From assembly GCF_900106925.1 (NCBI RefSeq), contig NZ_FNNZ01000007.1, positions 157,426 to 221,425 of the forward strand: a stretch of DNA of 64,000 nt. The letters run 5' to 3'. Both the position numbers and the translations under genes were made by a program. Below the pieces are notes generated by a model, which did not search any database, had not been told where the DNA came from, and worked only from the letters and a program-made list of their open reading frames with translations. This DNA is from Thiocapsa roseopersicina. Its GTDB lineage: Bacteria > Pseudomonadota > Gammaproteobacteria > Chromatiales > Chromatiaceae. The number at the start of each line of letters is the position of its first letter. Position 1 is the first letter of the stretch. Shown here in pieces: positions 62,380 to 64,000 of the stretch.

Positions 62380-62404
62380 GAATTGAGCGGCTATTCCTGG
62401 ATTC
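62285..62404. repeat. Tandem repeat of CTATTTCC/CTATTCCT motifs at the beta-lactamase 3' end
   Basis: The pattern CTATTTCCAGAT...CTATTCCTGGAT, with its two motifs 30 bases apart, occurs twice with a period of 74 bases (motifs at 62287, 62317, 62361 and 62391). The second copy starts before, and continues past, the beta-lactamase stop codon. The repeat therefore arrived after, or replaced, the original end of the gene. It lies beside an IS110 remnant. Confidence 0.8.
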
Positions 62405-62486
62405 GTTTCAGTGCCGTCTCCCTACGTGGCCGATTCTCAGCGGACGTATAGTGGCGGCCGCGGTCCGTTGAGCTAAAAGCGGACAC

Positions 62487-62510
62487 ACGCAGCCGCCGTC
62501 GCGGCTGCGT
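62487..62510. terminator. Perfect 10-bp stem hairpin (possible IS or gene terminator)
   Basis: ACGCAGCCGC and GCGGCTGCGT pair around CGTC. It lies between the beta-lactamase and the IS110 remnant. It has no T tract; it could equally be a relic of the insertion sequence. Confidence 0.5.
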
Positions 62511-62522
62511 CAGGTCCTACTC

Positions 62523-62960
62523 ATGGATTTGCGGTTAGTTGGACCATACAGCCGCTTTGAGGCGCCGAAGCAGCTGATGGCCTTCCTCGGGCTGGTGGCC
62601 AGCGAGCACTCCATGGGCGGGCGTCGACGCCAAGGCGCGATCACGCTTACCGGCAACAGCCATGCCCGGCGCATGCTGGTCGAATCGGCATGGAGCTATC
62701 GCTACCCGGCGCGCCAGACCAAGCATCTCAAATCCAAAGCGGTGAATGCCTCGCCGGAGGCCAAAGGCGTCGCCTGGAAGACACAGGTACGCCTGCGCGG
62801 GCGCAATCGCAGCATGACGCGCGCCGGCAAGAACACCAAACTGGTGTGCGTCGCCATCGTCCGCGAACTCGCCGGCTTTCTCTGGGACATCGTGTGCCGG
62901 GAGATGCCACACCCTGGCGCAAACGCTGGCGGCGAGCGCCTGAGCGGCGGCGGCCTTGAA
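62523..62960 (+). pseudogene. IS110-family transposase remnant (C-terminal half only)
   Basis: The frame matches the C-terminal domain of IS110 transposases: RFEAPKQLMAFLGLVASEHS, GAITLTGNSHARRMLVESAW and VAWKTQVRLRGRNRSM, then VAIVRELAGFLWDIV. The N-terminal DEDD catalytic half is absent and no upstream frame supplies it. The original stop is lost and the frame continues into unrelated DNA. It is therefore non-functional. Confidence 0.85.
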
Positions 62961-62997
62961 CACCAGCCCGCAGCGGTGATGATTCGCTACGGATCAG

Positions 62998-63283
62998 GTG
63001 ATGCACCGAATTACAGACACATTGCCGCAGGGCATCCGCCCGGACCAGCTCGCCCCGTCCGTTCTCTCGGCCTCGCTCGACGAGGTCGCCGCCGTGCTTC
63101 AGATCCTCGACGCCGAGCAATGCGCCGCGCTTGCGGATCAAGCGATCCGTCTGCTCGAAGAGCGTGGGGCGCACAGCGTGGATGTCGCTGCGGTGCGCGA
63201 GCGTCTTGCCTTGGTACGCAGGTCTCGGCGTGGACGACGCGCCGCGCCACTGAGGCCGGAACAAGGCGCCGACGGCAGATCCT
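62998..63283 (+). CDS. Hypothetical protein or gene fragment, convergent with the WYL gene
   Basis: Not recognised. A coding-looking stretch begins MMHRITDTLPQGIRPDQLAP and contains LDEVAAVLQILDAEQCAALA and HSVDVAAVRERLALV, predicted helical, about 80 residues. Beyond about 63240 the frame becomes Arg/Pro-rich where it runs into the opposite-strand WYL gene. The real product is probably about 80-95 residues and may be a truncated gene next to the IS remnant. Borders are uncertain. Confidence 0.35.
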
Positions 63284-64000
63284 TCAAACCACGTCGCGCT
63301 CTCCGGACTGATCGCTATAAATCGACGCCATCTTCCCCGCCTGCACCGCCACCACATGACGCAAGTCCGGCGGGGAGACCACCTCCAGATTGTCCCCCGC
63401 CCCGAGCAGCCAGCGCAGCAGCTGACCCGTGGAGGGCACCCGCGCCGACACCCGCAGATCGAACGCGGAACCCTCCGGCTCGTCCTCGAAGCACTGCCTG
63501 GGTACGAGCGGGCAGGCGGCCAACACCGTGGCCAGATACCCGCGGACCCGCAGCTCCAGATCGATCAGCTCGCCCTGACCGAAATCCGCCTGACCGCGCG
63601 CGATCGCCTGGTCCAGGTCGAACCCCGCGGCGGCCCGCGCGGGCGTGTCGCTCGCGGCCTCCGCGCGCACCATCCGGTGCAGGGCATAGAGACGCACGGG
63701 CGCGTCCTCGTCGTTCTTCAGCGCGAACAGATAGGGGATCGGGCCGCGCTGAAGGAGTGCCTGCGGATGGATGCGCACCGGCGCGCACAGGTCTTCGGCG
63801 TTGCGATAGGTGATGTCCAGCGCATGGCCTTGCGCCAAGGCCTCGATGACCGCGCTCAACACCTTGGGATGCAGCTCCACGGGTTGCAGCCGCAGCGTAT
63901 CCGGAACGATCCGCAGCCGGGTGCGATCCAGCACCGGACCCTCGACCTCGGTCAGCACGCGCTGCCAGAACCGATCGAGCTGGCGTAGGGGCACATACTC
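63284..64000 (-). CDS. WYL-domain transcriptional regulator, 5' end beyond the window
   Basis: At least 238 residues of a DeoR-like/WYL regulator; the frame stays open through the window edge (EYVPLRQLDRFWQRV), so the N-terminal helix-turn-helix is probably outside. The WYL domain shows ALDITYRNAED, VRIHPQALLQRGPIPYLFAL and APVRLYALHRM, where PYLFA stands in the WYL position. The C-terminal WCX-like extension includes LELRVRGYLATVL and DNLEVVSPPDLRHVV. WYL domains bind nucleic acids or nucleotide ligands and often govern defence or stress genes. No target is visible here. Confidence 0.82.
   Translation of the reverse strand, partial: EYVPLRQLDRFWQRVLTEVEGPVLDRTRLRIVPDTLRLQPVELHPKVLSAVIEALAQGHALDITYRNAEDLCAPVRIHPQALLQRGPIPYLFALKNDEDAPVRLYALHRMVRAEAASDTPARAAAGFDLDQAIARGQADFGQGELIDLELRVRGYLATVLAACPLVPRQCFEDEPEGSAFDLRVSARVPSTGQLLRWLLGAGDNLEVVSPPDLRHVVAVQAGKMASIYSDQSGERDVV

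Overview
The window is GC-rich chromosomal DNA of a gammaproteobacterium, probably a purple sulfur bacterium (Chromatiales). That placement is an inference from very dense high-GC coding, an Hda-type DnaA regulator, a homodimeric AceE with a lipoyl-bearing E3, CbiZ-type corrinoid salvage and DUF29/CWC accessory proteins. No rRNA, tRNA or CRISPR array was seen.

Layout. At 0-1.3 kb, cobalamin genes (cbiZ and the start of cobD) run left. From about 1.6 to 43.0 kb lies a complete type VI secretion (T6SS) island. At 43.2-45.5 kb cobalamin genes resume (cobB/cbiA and cobM), so the island appears to sit inside a corrinoid locus. The island has two structural blocks, both on the minus strand. The left block (15.6 to 4.1 kb) is tagH-tssJ-tssK-tssL-tssM-tagF-pppA-ppkA. 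The right block (43.0 to 24.2 kb) is tssA-tssB-tssC-hcp-tagJ-tssE-tssF-tssG-clpV-vgrG, followed by a spike and cargo cassette of DUF2169/pentapeptide adaptor, pentapeptide protein, DUF3540 and DUF4150 PAAR-like tip. All thirteen Tss components are present. Between the blocks are a plus-strand kinase-TM-SUMF1 fusion, a Sel1-repeat lipoprotein and a Calx-beta autotransporter, and minus-strand genes for an alpha/beta hydrolase and an FHA-TM-lytic transglycosylase. The island therefore carries an elaborate threonine-phosphorylation circuit: two kinases, one PP2C phosphatase, two FHA proteins and two SUMF1 domains that lack the catalytic cysteines of true formylglycine-generating enzymes.

From 45.5 to 59 kb the content is mostly housekeeping: the pyruvate dehydrogenase operon (aceE, aceF, lpdA), a cupin/Kunitz-inhibitor gene pair, rubrerythrin, a CpdA-like phosphodiesterase, acylphosphatase, a periplasmic thioredoxin-like protein, a WrbA-type flavoprotein and Hda. 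From 59 to 64 kb are a hydrolase, a lipocalin, a class D beta-lactamase whose 3' end has been replaced by a small tandem repeat, an IS110 transposase remnant and a WYL-domain regulator cut by the window edge.

The most striking non-coding feature is a family of twelve complete 84-97 bp intergenic units (ten of them 84-86 bp) plus one half unit. Each is bounded by TAAACCGCG and CGCGGTTTA. They occur singly or as pairs joined by a 21-23 bp linker that is AT-rich in the conserved copies. Their terminal TAA supplies the stop codon of at least four genes, and they flank hcp on both sides.
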